Source of the DNA: Adenophora triphylla var. japonica
Taxonomy: Eukaryota; Streptophyta; Magnoliopsida; Asterales; Campanulaceae
Reading direction: 5' to 3'
Assembly: GCA_022495995.1 (NCBI GenBank)
Contig: JAFEMH010001470.1
Span: forward strand, 372,001 to 436,000
Length of the DNA stretch: 64,000 nt
Numbering within the stretch: the first letter of the stretch is position 1; every line of letters starts with the position of its first letter. Positions 11,561 to 21,974 of this stretch are shown in pieces. A program made the position numbers and the translations under genes. The notes under the pieces were generated by a model, which worked only from the letters and a program-made list of their open reading frames with translations, did no database searches and was not told where the DNA came from.

Positions 11561-12039
11561 TTTCTTGAGGTCTATATGAACTCAATGAAATCAACCCGAG
11601 TAAACGCACATTCGGGTGTCACAACCGGGAAAGTTTTTTGGGTTTCCCCGGATGAGGCTAATCCCAAGTGATAGAGCCGCCTAAGTCCCGAGAAACTGCA
11701 GAGGTCAATGCAATGATTATCAGCTTGGGGGAGGCTCATTTCCAAAGCTGGCGTAAAGGTGTTTACCGTTCTTTAAGCGTTCAAGCGGGTAAAGAGTTTT
11801 GTTTCGGAAATGAAGAGCCGCTGATGTCAAAGCGCTTTTGATCAAATTGTAAGACCTGGCCTCGGGGCAAGCCTCCCATTTTGTGTAGCCCCGTTGTCAA
11901 GGGGAGGAGCTGTTTGTATACTTAGTCGTTCAGTACTTTCGGGCCGTGAGCCGCTCGTTTGGGTGCGTGAGGATAAAAGGGGGTCAAAGGCCGATTTACT
12001 ATGTGTCAAAGGCATTGAATGAGGCCGAGAGTCACGCCA

Positions 12040-12900
12040 AGGTACTTTAATGTCGGTATCACCTATGCTTTAAAGGTGCTGGTCACACAGAAAAATTGAG
12101 AGCTTATTTTGTCGCAGACACACCATTGTTATATTAAGTGACGCCCTCTTAGGAAGATATTTGCAAAGGGCGCGATGTCACGCGGAAGATTGTTGAAATG
12201 GTCTATCGAAGTTAACCGAGCCTGATCGATTACGATACCTAACCGCGCAATGCAAGTCAGCATGCTGTGCTGCGCATTTCCACTGTGGAGACATCCTTCA
12301 TTGGGTCGCGATGACGAGACCGCGGGAATAAGGAGAAAGGAGAAAGAGGAGAGTCGTGGTGAGCCTCAGTTCACGATGGTAGAAAGGGTGAGCACCGCCC
12401 CGATTGTTTGGGTTTTGTATGTGGATCTGGCTCCATCTTCAAAAGAGGGTGGGCGGCGTTGAATCACCCTAGAACCCTCGCCCGGGCGAGGAGGTACAAG
12501 TACTGAGAAAGCATTGAGGCTTTAAATTGCTCGTCTCAAATAATCGAAGCCGAGTACGTAAGCACGATAGCCCGTAATGCACTGGCGCGAGCATACGGGA
12601 TTGACCTTAAGGTTGTGATTCATTCAAATTCCCAATTGATCGTTAATCAAGCGAATGGGTGATTTTTGGAGTCTTCGAGAGCGCCGGTCTCTTGATGAAA
12701 TATTGTGGACTGGGCGAGAAGTTTGTTAAAAAGTTTCATTTCTGGGAGCTGGTTCTGACGATTGATAGCCGAGTCGATAACTCGCGAGCTCATGAATTGA
12801 GCAGTCAGCCGCTGGGAGCCGTACGGCAGTCACGTAGCACCGACCGATTACGAGCCAATGATTGAATATGTCGAGCGGTGATCGCCTATGATCACCGTGG
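12040..12900 (+). pseudogene. RNase H remnant, Tat element 1
   Basis: In broken frames the stretch 12400-12660 shows WVLYVDLAPSSKEGG, then AEYEA-like and IHSNSQLIVNQANG blocks. These correspond to the (W)xLxVDGSSN, NNEAEYEAL and SDSQLVVNQ motifs of the extra archaeal-type RNase H of Tat/plant gypsy elements. The catalytic Asp-Gly of the first block is altered. Confidence 0.65.
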
Positions 12901-13179
12901 ACACTGTCATGAGATTATCGATGGCTGGTAAGGATCGTGTTACAAGCCAAACTGAAGCGAATTCTTGGACGCGGGGAATTGCCGCCGATGAGTAGCAAGG
13001 CAAAGTTGATAAAGGCGACATCACCAAGGTTCACTAAGCGTGCCCAAGACGGAGTGTTATATAGAGGATCCTTCTCGAAGCCGCTGATGAAGGTGGTCTG
13101 GGCCGAGTACGGTGCGTGAAAAGCACCGTTTGTCAAATTCACAGAGGGTGATTTCAGTGGAGGCCATCCGGGCGCGTAG

Positions 13180-14330
13180 AACACTAGTCGACAATGTAAT
13201 ATTATTTCATGGATATTATTGGCCCAGCCTTAAGGAAAGATGAGCAGTAGTTGTATGTTGGGCGCGAAGAAATGCGAGAAGTGTCGCCGATTCTGGGCAA
13301 TATTCCGGGCGACGTAAGAACCAAATTACCGGTGCCAGACACACCTATCGTGCCAACTCGTCGGTTCGACGCGGGGAATAGGATTCGATAGGGCCTTTCC
13401 CGAAGGCCAAGGGTGGCCGCGTACGCTGCGTATGTGGTTGTCCATGCAATGATTATTTTACAAAAGTGGACAGAGGGCTAAAGCTTTAGCGACAATTAGT
13501 GAGGATCAGTCATCAAGTTTGTGCAGTGAAAACATTTCATGTAGTAGCATACTGTGGGTCCTCGAGCAATCATTTCGGATCATGGTACTCGCCTTTGGAA
13601 AGGAAATTCTCTACGTGAGTGTGCAAGAGTTAATGTTAAACATCGGGATGCTCATGCGGCTTAACGACCACAGCGTGACAAACGGTCGTGCGTCAAATCC
13701 GGCTAACAATGCTTAGTTTTTCGCTAACAAGGCATCATTGTAACCTTGCGCAAAAACCTTAAGAAGGAAGGAGGAGCATGAGCTTGAGAGTGAGTTGCTC
13801 TATAGCTTTGTATGGTAATGCGTGCGAACCACTCGTCAAAGTGATCAATCGTAGAGACCGCGCCTTTGCCCTTACATATGGACGGTAGGCTATGGGCGTC
13901 GTCGAGACGGCTCGCCAACATATCGGGTTACGATTATGATGAGGCGAGAAACGGACAAAGGCGGTGCAATGATTTAGATTTGATTGATGAGAAGAGACGT
14001 ATGAGCGAATGAAATGATCAATTACAAGCAAAGGATTGAAGGCTAAGCATGATAAAGAAAGTTAATAAAAGATCTTTTTGATGCTCTGGAAAGATTGGGT
14101 TCTTGAGAAGTAGCGCAGAGGTAACCCGGGAGCTGGGCTGTAGTTACACCAAGTTGTAATCGAAACGGTGCTGGGAAGGTCCATTTGCCGCCAAGTGTCA
14201 AACGTGGTGCGAGAAGCGAACATACAAGGCTTGCGAAAACCCTGATGGCGCGAGGAGCCGAAGAACGCTTGAGTGTCGACCATCTCAAGCGATTCTATCG
14301 CGAAGCCGCAGCCGACCTCTTCTATTCTCT
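13180..14330 (+). pseudogene. Integrase remnant, Tat element 1
   Basis: The region begins with a degraded HGYYWP-type block near 13205, which precedes the zinc-finger cysteines in gypsy integrases. It continues through fragments of the catalytic core (a FTK-W-type block near 13450 and IISDHGT near 13565, the position of the second catalytic Asp). Frameshifts and stops are frequent. Confidence 0.6.
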
Positions 14331-14649
14331 CTTTTGATTGTTTGTCCAGATCATAAAAAGTTGTATAACTTTTCCTTGTTGTTATCTTGATCGGCCGATG
14401 TGGGAGGGGAAGTTATGTAAAAATTTGTAGATCCATAATGGCATGTAATTTCTGGTATAGCATGAAAGCAATGGGCGGGAGTGTAGTTTCAATATGATTT
14501 GTCGCGAAATGGGTTACTTGGTAGAAATACTAATGAATTCTCTCTTTGATTGATGACTTCATGAACTTAACAAAGATGTGTTGCCGCTACGAAAGCCCGA
14601 AGAAAGCTGATAAAGATTGTCAAGGTCACTATGCCGCGACAAAGTAGTT

Positions 14650-14820
14650 AAAGATGGATTGATAAAGCTTAAAGATGGATTGATAAAGCTTACAGATGGA
14701 TCGATAAAGCTTAAAGATGGATTGGAAGAAGCTTAAAGATGGATTGATGTTTAAGCTTCAAAGTTGGATTGATAAAGCTTAGAAGATGGATCGATAAGAT
14801 AAAGCTTAAAGCGACTCGGA
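14650..14820 (+). repeat. About 25-bp tandem repeat in Tat element 1
   Basis: Seven or so imperfect units of GATGGATTGATAAAGCTTAA, directly after the pol remnant and before the larger 140-bp array. Confidence 0.85.
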
Positions 14821-14829
14821 TTGAAATAA

Positions 14830-15825
14830 AGCGAGCGATCTTGAAGATGGAGTGCCTAGAAAGTCCTTGAAGATGGAGGCGCGGACCCGGCGAAGAGTGA
14901 AATGCCGTGCGCGGCGACCTAGAAGAGCGAAAATGCTAACCCGGAAGAGTTGAAATGCCAGCGGCGCACCTGTAGAAGAGCGAAATGCTAGGCGCCTAGA
15001 AAAGTTACAAAATTTTTGATGGGCGAGATAAAAAGCGGGCGGTGACCTAGAAGAGTGAAATGCCCGTAGTGTGCACCAAACTCTTGCGACTCCGGAAAGA
15101 GTGAATGTTAGTGCCGTGCGCGCGACCTAAGAGCGAAATGCCTAGCGCCTAGAAAAGTCCCAAAATTTTTATGGGCGAGATAAAAAGGGGCGGTGACCTA
15201 GAAGAGCGGAAATGCTAGGCACCAAACCTCATGCGACTCCGGAAGAGTGAATGCCAGCGGCCGGCGAACCTAGAAGAGCGAAAATGCTAGGCGCCTAGAA
15301 AAGTCCCAAAATTTTTAATGGCGAGATAAAAAGGGCGGTGACCTAGAAGAGCGAAATGCTAGGCACCAAACCTCGCGACTCCGGAAGAGTGAAATGCCAG
15401 GCGCGGCGACCTAGAAGAGCGAAATGCTAGGCGCCTAGAAAAGTCCCAAAATTTTTATGGGCGAGATAAAAGGGCGGTGACCTAGAAGAGCGAAATGCTA
15501 GGCACCAAACCTTGCGACCCGGAAGAGTGAAATGCCGTGCGCGGCGACCTAGAAGAGCGAAATGCTAGGCGCCTAGAAAAGTCCCAAAATTTTTATGGGC
15601 GAGATAAAAAGGGGCGGTGACCTAGAAGAGCGAAATGCTAGGCACCAAACCTTGTGACCTGGAAGAGTGAAATGCCAGGCGCGGCGACCTAGAAGAGCGA
15701 AATGCTAGGCGCCTAGAAAAGTTCCAAAATTTTTATGGGCGAAATAAAGGGGCGGTGACCTAGAAGAGCGAAATGCTAGGCACCAAACCTTGTGACCTGG
15801 AAGAGTGAAATGCCAGGTCAAGCCT
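14830..15825 (+). repeat. About 140-bp tandem repeat in Tat element 1
   Basis: The marker CCCAAAATTTTTATGGGCGA recurs near 15009, 15162, 15308, 15448, 15587 and 15727, giving spacings of about 153, 146, 140, 139 and 140. Each unit contains two related halves based on GACCTAGAAGAGCGAAATGC. Units are more uniform toward the right, suggesting recent homogenisation there. Confidence 0.92.
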
Positions 15826-16459
15826 TTACCAAAGCAGGGGAAGTTGTTAAAACCTAACTTTGATCAACATCTTAGTTAGTTGGTTTTGATAAAGGAATAC
15901 ATATATAGAACAGGGTTTATATCAAAAGAGGAAATCTGTTACATTCAATCAATAACCTGAATCACTTTCGCAAAGTATGTTATGCAAATGATCCCAACAA
16001 TAAAGTAAGGCTGCCTAAAGACAAGCCTCACTCTTTTGGAGGGAGTAGTATGTATATAGGTAAAATATGAGAAAGGAGTCTTCGATAAACTATCGAAGCG
16101 AAAAAGGTACTGTCGAAGCAAAAATGGCGACATATTAAAGGTAGAATTTCAACGCAAATTACAGTAAGCAGAGTAATAACAAAGTATAGAGTTGAAGTCG
16201 CATGGCGACATAATGAAGTATCAAAGAAGAACTTATGAAAGCAAAGGTCAAGGCAAGATGCCAATCGCGGCATCTAAACTATTGTAGAGCAGTGACGGCG
16301 AGTCAAGGAAATAAAGTCGCATTGCGACATGAGAAAAATCAAAATGAGCATTGAGGAGAATACACAATAATCAAAGGTATAACAAATTCGATAAGAGCGA
16401 CATTGAAGTTATAACAAAGCAAAAGTTTAAGAGAGCCACATACGGGTACGCAAAAGTAA

Positions 16460-16665
16460 AGTATCAAGCCGCAAACCGCAACACCAAATTAAAAAGAGCA
16501 TAAATGTTTATGCCGCAAACCGCGACCTTACAACCATATAAAAATGTTCAAGTCGCAAACCGCGACAACAAACCACAAAAGATCAAGTTTCAAATGTCTA
16601 AGTCGCAAACCGCGACACCAATCCAAAAATAAGATGTAAATGTCTAAGTCGCAAACCGCGACATT
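16460..16665 (+). repeat. About 45-bp tandem repeat built on GTCGCAAACCGCGAC
   Basis: Five copies of (A)GTCGCAAACCGCGAC near 16466, 16511, 16551, 16601 and 16647, separated by variable A-rich spacers. The core is a small inverted repeat (GTCGC/GCGAC). Confidence 0.85.
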
Positions 16666-16755
16666 CCCAAAAGCATACCATTGTTCAAAAAGCAAGAAAG
16701 TAAATTGTCTGAGAGCAAACCACAAAACATTGTTTAAAAAAGAACCACAGTTAAA

Positions 16756-17478
16756 TCAGGAGGCAGAGGGTTGTTTTTCACCAGCAGAGATTCGGGCAGC
16801 ACGGCGGGCATCGCGAGCGGCGTTTTTAGCGGCTAGGAGAGCTTGACCTTTTTCGCCAATTAGATCCACCCACATTGACAGAGCGTCTTTTTCGATGAGG
16901 GCAGGAGGTTCCCAGGTCGGCTTGCCCAGAAGCTCGTCTTCTGCAGCCAAAGCCTTCAGCTCTCCGTCTTCATAAGGGACAATGGGGTGACCGCGGCGAC
17001 AAAAGTCGTTGTAGATCTGCTCTGAGCCCCATTTCGCGATAAGCTCAGGAGTTATAGCCGGAATGTCCTCAGAGCTTGCCGCCGCCGCCCGCATGATGTG
17101 AAGTAAAGCCTTGTCGTACATGTCCATCGCGTCAGTCTCTGCTCTCTCTTTGTTGGCGGCAATCTCCGTGATCAGGTCATCATGCTTGATCGTCGTGGGC
17201 CAAATCTGGTTTCGGGCCAAAATGGCCCGAATCTTCTCCTCTAGCGCCACCTTTTCTGCGGAAACCTCCTTCGCTCTATCCTCAGCCTGCAAGGCCTTGT
17301 TTTCGCTTGCCTTCAGTACCTCTGCCGCCTTCAGTTGCTCACCCTGCAGTGATGCCAACTCCTTCTCCATCTCGCCACATCTACCTTTGTATTTTTCTCT
17401 CTCGCCCATCGCGCGCTTGCGAGCCTTGTCCGCTTTCTCGGCCTCACGCATCGCGCTTATATTTGTCCCCGAATCCAC
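16756..17478 (-). CDS. Antisense gene of Tat element 1, coiled-coil C-terminal part
   Basis: An uninterrupted 240-codon frame on the strand opposite to gag-pol. Residues about 5-110 are strongly charged (Glu, Lys, Ala, Arg) with heptad-like spacing, predicting a long coiled coil. Residues 110-240 are less repetitive (ITPELIAKWGSEQIYNDF, then EPPALIEKDALSMWVDLIGEKG). The matching segment in the neighbouring Tat element is at 27066-27784. I take it as the last large exon of one antisense gene that starts at 19257. No enzymatic motif is visible. Known: Tat-lineage elements often carry extra ORFs, some antisense (for example in maize Grande), of unknown function. The exon limits and whether the start codon is used are inferred. 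Confidence 0.6.
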   Translation of the reverse strand: MDSGTNISAMREAEKADKARKRAMGEREKYKGRCGEMEKELASLQGEQLKAAEVLKASENKALQAEDRAKEVSAEKVALEEKIRAILARNQIWPTTIKHDDLITEIAANKERAETDAMDMYDKALLHIMRAAAASSEDIPAITPELIAKWGSEQIYNDFCRRGHPIVPYEDGELKALAAEDELLGKPTWEPPALIEKDALSMWVDLIGEKGQALLAAKNAARDARRAARISAGEKQPSAS

Positions 17479-17636
17479 GCAAAGTACTCGCCACCCGTGA
17501 AGGTTCGGGAAAAGTTAATAGTTTGAAGGATGTTGACGAATTAAAAGTAGATTACCAAGTATAAAGTGTTAAGCGGCAAGCACTTACGCCGCAAATGCGA
17601 AGGCCGGCAAAGTTCAAAGATAAGTCAACGTCTTGT

Positions 17637-17945
17637 TCAACCACTTCCTCTTATGGGCGCCCTATCGCGGAGTCCGCTTCCAAGTATGCCGTGCGCCGAC
17701 AGATGCATTGCGAGGATCACGGAATGAAGGTTAAAGCCTTCCAGTAGGGGAACTGAGGCGATTTCCACACCAAGATTATACAAGTCTTCTCTCTCCGTAG
17801 GCATCTCAAATCCTTCCCTAAGCCAGCTCACCAACTCAGCCTCCCCTTCCGTTGATTCTTCCACTGGTTCGCTCCTCGGTGCGCCCCTTTTGTGAGCGCG
17901 AGAACCGCAGGGCTGGGGGGACTGACCGGGATAGTGCTCTATCAC
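17637..17945 (-). CDS. Antisense gene of Tat element 1, middle exon (probable)
   Basis: An open stretch of 102 codons on the minus strand. It is acidic in the first half (EPVEESTEGEAELVSWLREGFEMP) and then contains EGFNLHSVILAMHLSAHG. It lies between the two long antisense frames and shows similar composition. It probably joins them through introns, but splice sites were not fixed. It could also be chance. Confidence 0.4.
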   Translation of the reverse strand: MIEHYPGQSPQPCGSRAHKRGAPRSEPVEESTEGEAELVSWLREGFEMPTEREDLYNLGVEIASVPLLEGFNLHSVILAMHLSAHGILGSGLRDRAPIRGSG

Positions 17946-18303
17946 AGAACCTCAAAGATCTTCTTCACCCGCTTCTACTTCCATTCTCTCTTCCGTTGCG
18001 AAATGGCGGATGACCTTAGAGGAGTTTTTGCTCGGCTAGACTTTCGCGATTGCCCCGCCGCCTCTCGGCGGCGCCGCGTAGCCTTCTCGCGCGAGCAATT
18101 GCCTCGCATCATCCCCGTCGCGAGAAATGGGGAGCTCTATCTCCGGGGCCTTGGATAATTCGGCGACGGGCATTCGTAAGTCGCTTGCGACGACCATCGG
18201 ATCTGGCCGCGGCATTGGCACGTCTGTCGGAGATGTCCATGAGTCGAAAACCTGAGCCAGGAAAAGATGTTAAATAAAGAGAAATAGAAAAGCAAAGTAA
18301 AGA

Positions 18304-19257
18304 CTAATGGGAAATGAAATACGTACTTAAAATCTCAAACATAGCGTTGCAACAATGATCTTTCTTTTTGTAAGGCCCGCACTCGGAGGCGAGAACATCC
18401 CCAGAATGGCGGTCCCAACCAGGGTACGGGTCTAGTGGTTTGATGACCAGGCGAGATTCGTCGTCATGATAGCGATAATCGGGAAGACCAACTTTCCTAA
18501 GCAAGGAAGGGCGAGATAGTATATCCCGCCATGAAAATAGCGCTAGCCCTGTGTCTGAGGCATCTTCTAAAACCTTAAAAATTTTTGCTCTCAGCCTGGA
18601 GTCGCCAGAAACTAAGGCATTCCGGGTTATGATCTTTGTGTATATGTCGCCAAGGTCGCATGGATGAGTCCAGCCTATACGGGATATAATCAGAAGTGGG
18701 TTGGATTGCCAATTGTGGACCTTTCTAGGTAAGGGGGTAAGAAGCCTAGGACTCTTGTACTTGACAGAGAGTCGGTTTTCAACTACGCCATGCCTCTGAG
18801 ATACAGAAGTATAACCATCAAACAAATTAACAAACAGGGGAAGTGTGGGTTCTTGCTTTAAGGCCCTACAAATCACTATGTAGCTCGTAAGGACCCTGAT
18901 AGCATTGGGATGAAGATCTACAATGGCGGCTTGGGAGTGGATTAAGACGGCGACAAGGAAGGGGTCTATTGGGATCCTAAGGCCGGCGTCTAATTGAGAT
19001 GGAAACACAATGACCCCATCTTTTCTATTTCGCATAGCGGCAAGGGATAAGTCCCCAACATATGGTTCTATATGATAAATGTCCGGGTTAATCCCATACT
19101 TAACATAGTAGTGAGTTTGCAAATGGGAATGAGAAGAGCTGCTGGAGCCGGCGACCTCAGGGTTGGAAGAACCCTGTGAGACAGGTTGTCGCTCTAGGGT
19201 CTCGGCTGCTAAGGTGTCCGAGACATCATGGTCAGATGTTGAGTTTGAAGAAGACAT
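18304..19257 (-). CDS. Antisense gene of Tat element 1, N-terminal transposon-type domain
   Basis: A 317-codon open frame opposite to gag-pol. The first 50 residues are Ser-rich and low complexity. Residues about 55-180 hold a globular block with GLRIPIDPF, a Pro-Asn-Ala stretch, SYIVICRAL and PLFVNLFDG. This pattern matches the plant 'putative gypsy-type transposon' family (Transposase_28-like) as I remember it. A consensus donor (GTACGT) at 18326 and an acceptor (CTCAG) at 18252 suggest a 75-nt intron near the C-terminus, so the last residues before 18304 are probably intronic. The homologous region of the second Tat element is 30178-31117. Function is unknown. The open frame contrasts with the broken pol on the other strand. 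Confidence 0.65.
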   Translation of the reverse strand: MSSSNSTSDHDVSDTLAAETLERQPVSQGSSNPEVAGSSSSSHSHLQTHYYVKYGINPDIYHIEPYVGDLSLAAMRNRKDGVIVFPSQLDAGLRIPIDPFLVAVLIHSQAAIVDLHPNAIRVLTSYIVICRALKQEPTLPLFVNLFDGYTSVSQRHGVVENRLSVKYKSPRLLTPLPRKVHNWQSNPLLIISRIGWTHPCDLGDIYTKIITRNALVSGDSRLRAKIFKVLEDASDTGLALFSWRDILSRPSLLRKVGLPDYRYHDDESRLVIKPLDPYPGWDRHSGDVLASECGPYKKKDHCCNAMFEILSTYFISH

Positions 19258-20140
19258 GACCTGTGAATAGAAGGGAGGACCAAGTAAATTTGGGGGCTAC
19301 GATAGTGCTAGAAAAATCAGTTCAAGGAAAGAGATGTCACAGGCAGAAGGGGGGGTATAATTTTGTGAAGAAAGTGTGCATGGGATCAGGTATTATGGGG
19401 AGAGGAAAGGGCGACATCCAAACTCATGTCGCCTAAGCAAGGAATGAGGATCTGTAATTGAGGTGCAAGCCCCTGCCCTCATCTCTCTTTTTTGAAAACC
19501 CTCTCCCCATATATTGCGCTCTAACCAGACTTAACAAATTTTGGAAAAAAGACTTGACCATTTACGAGAAAACTTAAAATTGCAACTGCGAGAATCCTAG
19601 CGAGAATTCAAGCAAGAACTCAAGCGAGAATTCATACGGGAATTCAAAGTTAGAAAAATTACCTGGGAAGTTGCAGATTGGAATGAAAGTCTGAAGGAGT
19701 AGTTGAAAAGGAAGCTTGAAAGCTCTGTACGCCACCCTTCTTCTCCTGAAACTCCTTAGGATGCTCCGAAATATGCGACTAAGTTGGATATGAGGGGTGT
19801 CTGCGATCTGGGGGGAGTACAGAGTGTGAGATGATGGTGAGGGGTTTTTAAACTCCGAAAGTGTAGGAATGGAAGGGTTTGGGGGGATTTACGAGAGGAA
19901 ATTAATGGAGGGGTATGATTTTTGAAATTCCCCCCATTATTGTGAATATTTAAGAGGAGACGGCTCGGTTCCCAACGCAAGTGTACGGCCCCCCAACCGT
20001 CTGGCTCACCCCCGTTACGACACGTGGCACATGCGTGACGGACAAGGATCAAGTTTCTCGCCCCATATGAAGAACAAACTGCTAGAATCGTGCGACATCA
20101 AATAAAGTTCTCGCCTGGACCATAAATAATCCGAGGCTTG

Positions 20141-20154
20141 AACTTGGGGGCTTC
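20141..20154 (+). other. Polypurine-tract-like site of Tat element 1
   Basis: CTTGGGGGCTTC immediately precedes the 3' LTR; the G-run is the likely plus-strand primer site. Confidence 0.5.
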
Positions 20155-20928
20155 TGATACGATCCTATAAAATACATTGGGCCCTAATAATAAGAAACCA
20201 GGCCCAATAGCTAATTAAGGTCCAGGCCCACTGGGCTTGGGCCGCCCAAGGAAATTTGCCCTGGCAGCGACATAAAAGGAATAGGCTCCTTAGAGCTATT
20301 TAAATATGCCCCGGCGAGAAGGGACGTGGGGAATACAGATTTTAGGGGCAATGGGGGGATGCGAAAGACATGGCCGAGCTCATGCTCGCCTGATAAGTAA
20401 GAGGAGTACGTTGCTCGCGGGCTACCTAGGTCAGGGCGACATGACAGTTGATGTCGCCTATAATCAGGTTGTCGCCAGAGCGACATGGAACTTAGGGCGT
20501 TACCAGGATGTTACGTTGATTGTCGCCTACGCCCCTAACCCTAAATACTTGTGATGGATGATTGATGTGACAAGGTGAATAGTGAAATCCCACTAAGTTG
20601 AGGTTGGTTGAGAGACCTCCTTTGGATGATTGACAAGTGTCCCCCCATGTGCAAGGCACATGGGGGGCTTAGGAGTATATAAAGGGTGAATAGTGCTCAT
20701 TGCAGGGTAAGATCTCTCTCTCTACCTTCTCTCTCTAAACCTCCATTATTGTACTCTCTTCCTTGTCCATCTAACCTTATTCTCACGCCGGAGGGGGTAC
20801 GCCGGAGACACCCCCGGCCTAGTTCACGTGTGTTTCTTGTGTGTAGACGAGCTGTCAAGGAGGAAGCTGCCGAAGTATCCATTGCCACTTCATTCCCTGT
20901 GCAACCAAGATTTCTCATGGTAGCATCA
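20155..20928 (+). repeat. 3' LTR of Tat element 1
   Basis: 774 bp, the same ends as the 5' LTR. It contains a few small indels relative to it, notably around the GC-rich stem near 20650 and the CCGGAGGGGGTACG stretch near 20790. Confidence 0.9.
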
Positions 20929-21181
20929 GACTTTTTTGTTGAACTTTGACCACAAATTTATGAGAGATTAATCATGTTAATGAAATTCTAAAAGTTGTTG
21001 TTGATAATATTATTAATGGTAAATCAATAGGAATTTTTAGAATTTCATGAACATAATTAAATTGTCATATATTTGTGGTCAAAGTTCAACTAAAAAATCA
21101 AATGGGACAAACATTTAGGAACGGAGGGAGTATATCAATAAAATACTACTCTCTCCGTTGGAACTTTTTTTTTTCTTTTTT

Positions 21182-21937
21182 TTAAGGGTATAAACCGAGT
21201 TACAAATGTGCATCAGGTTCAAGCAAATCCCAATGAATTAGCCCCAAAATATAATCCATACAAGTCTCAAGTACGAAAAATGGAGGTTGCTTTTTCTATC
21301 TTTGCTCGTCTTTCTTCATCGTCATTCCCACTATATCAACATAGATATAGCAGAGCGAATAATGACTAATGTATGACAATTATACATGCCGACCATGCAT
21401 CATCTCATATGCCGAGCAAGATATTCAACAATACCGACCAAGGTCTCGTCAAAATACGAGTAGTTTCCACCTCGGTCTCTATATATAACAACTAAATGGG
21501 CTTCCCTATCCTTACTCTACACTTTCTCGGCGTCAACCCAAGCCGATCAAGCAACTTATGCTGAGGAGCTCGCCTCCAAGGCGCACGTGCATAATACATT
21601 ATCTAATTCTACTCAAATTATGACTGTGAACAATTATAATCTCACTAGGATTGTAACCACATCTCACACGAATTCCTATTCAACATGAATTTTACAATGC
21701 TATGCCTATATATACAGGACATAATTCACATTATTTTGGTAACAAGTCTTTTGACTCTAAACTCTTGTCAATTGATTTCTCTCTTTAAACACAAATACTT
21801 ACTCTCAGCCGGAGGGCCTTCGCCGGTGAAGCCCCGGCTTATTTTACGTGTTTGTTCATCTTTTTCAAGCTATTCAATAATCTAGGATACAACCTGCCGC
21901 TATATTTATGCTGATACGAACGTTTTTGACATCATCA
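21182..21937 (+). repeat. 5' LTR of Tat element 2
   Basis: About 756 bp, from TTAAGGGTATAAACC (the start TG has mutated) to GACATCATCA. It carries a TATA-like CTATATATACAGG near 21706 and a GC-rich stem (CCGGAGGGCCTTCGCCGG...CCCCGGC near 21810-21838) like that in element 1. Confidence 0.82.
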
Positions 21938-21974
21938 GTTTGGTTCAATTTCAGGGAAGCGATTCGAATACCCA

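Larger units (their letters stand above)
6674..20928 (+). mobile_element. Tat-lineage Ty3/gypsy LTR retrotransposon 1 (defective)
   Basis: A 14.3-kb element bounded by LTRs 6674-7439 and 20155-20928, which begin TGATACGATCC and end GTAGCATCA, with 5-bp target duplication GACTT (6669-6673, 20929-20933). Order on the plus strand: LTR, PBS-like site, gag, protease, reverse transcriptase, RNase H and integrase remnants, tandem-repeat region, antisense genes, polypurine tract, LTR. The large size, the long 3' region with tandem repeats and the additional antisense ORFs fit the Tat lineage. Sense genes are broken throughout, while the antisense frames at 16756-17478 and 18304-19257 are fully open. 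Confidence 0.9.
6638..21130. mobile_element. Stowaway-like MITE B, split by a Tat retrotransposon
   Basis: The left end at 6638 (CTCTCTCCGTCCGTAAAAAT) and the right end at 21130 (reverse complement CTCCCTCCGTTCCTAAATG) form terminal inverted repeats, each flanked by TA. Only 6638-6673 and 20934-21130 belong to the MITE, about 235 bp; the rest is the inserted element 6674-20928. The right part holds an internal inverted repeat around GGTCAAAGTTCAAC. Confidence 0.82.

Noticed and set aside
17111..17564. Plus-strand frames opposite the 240-codon antisense frame
   Set aside because: Ser/Ala-rich mirror of the coiled-coil frame. The minus-strand frame is longer and has the composition and homologue expected of a protein.
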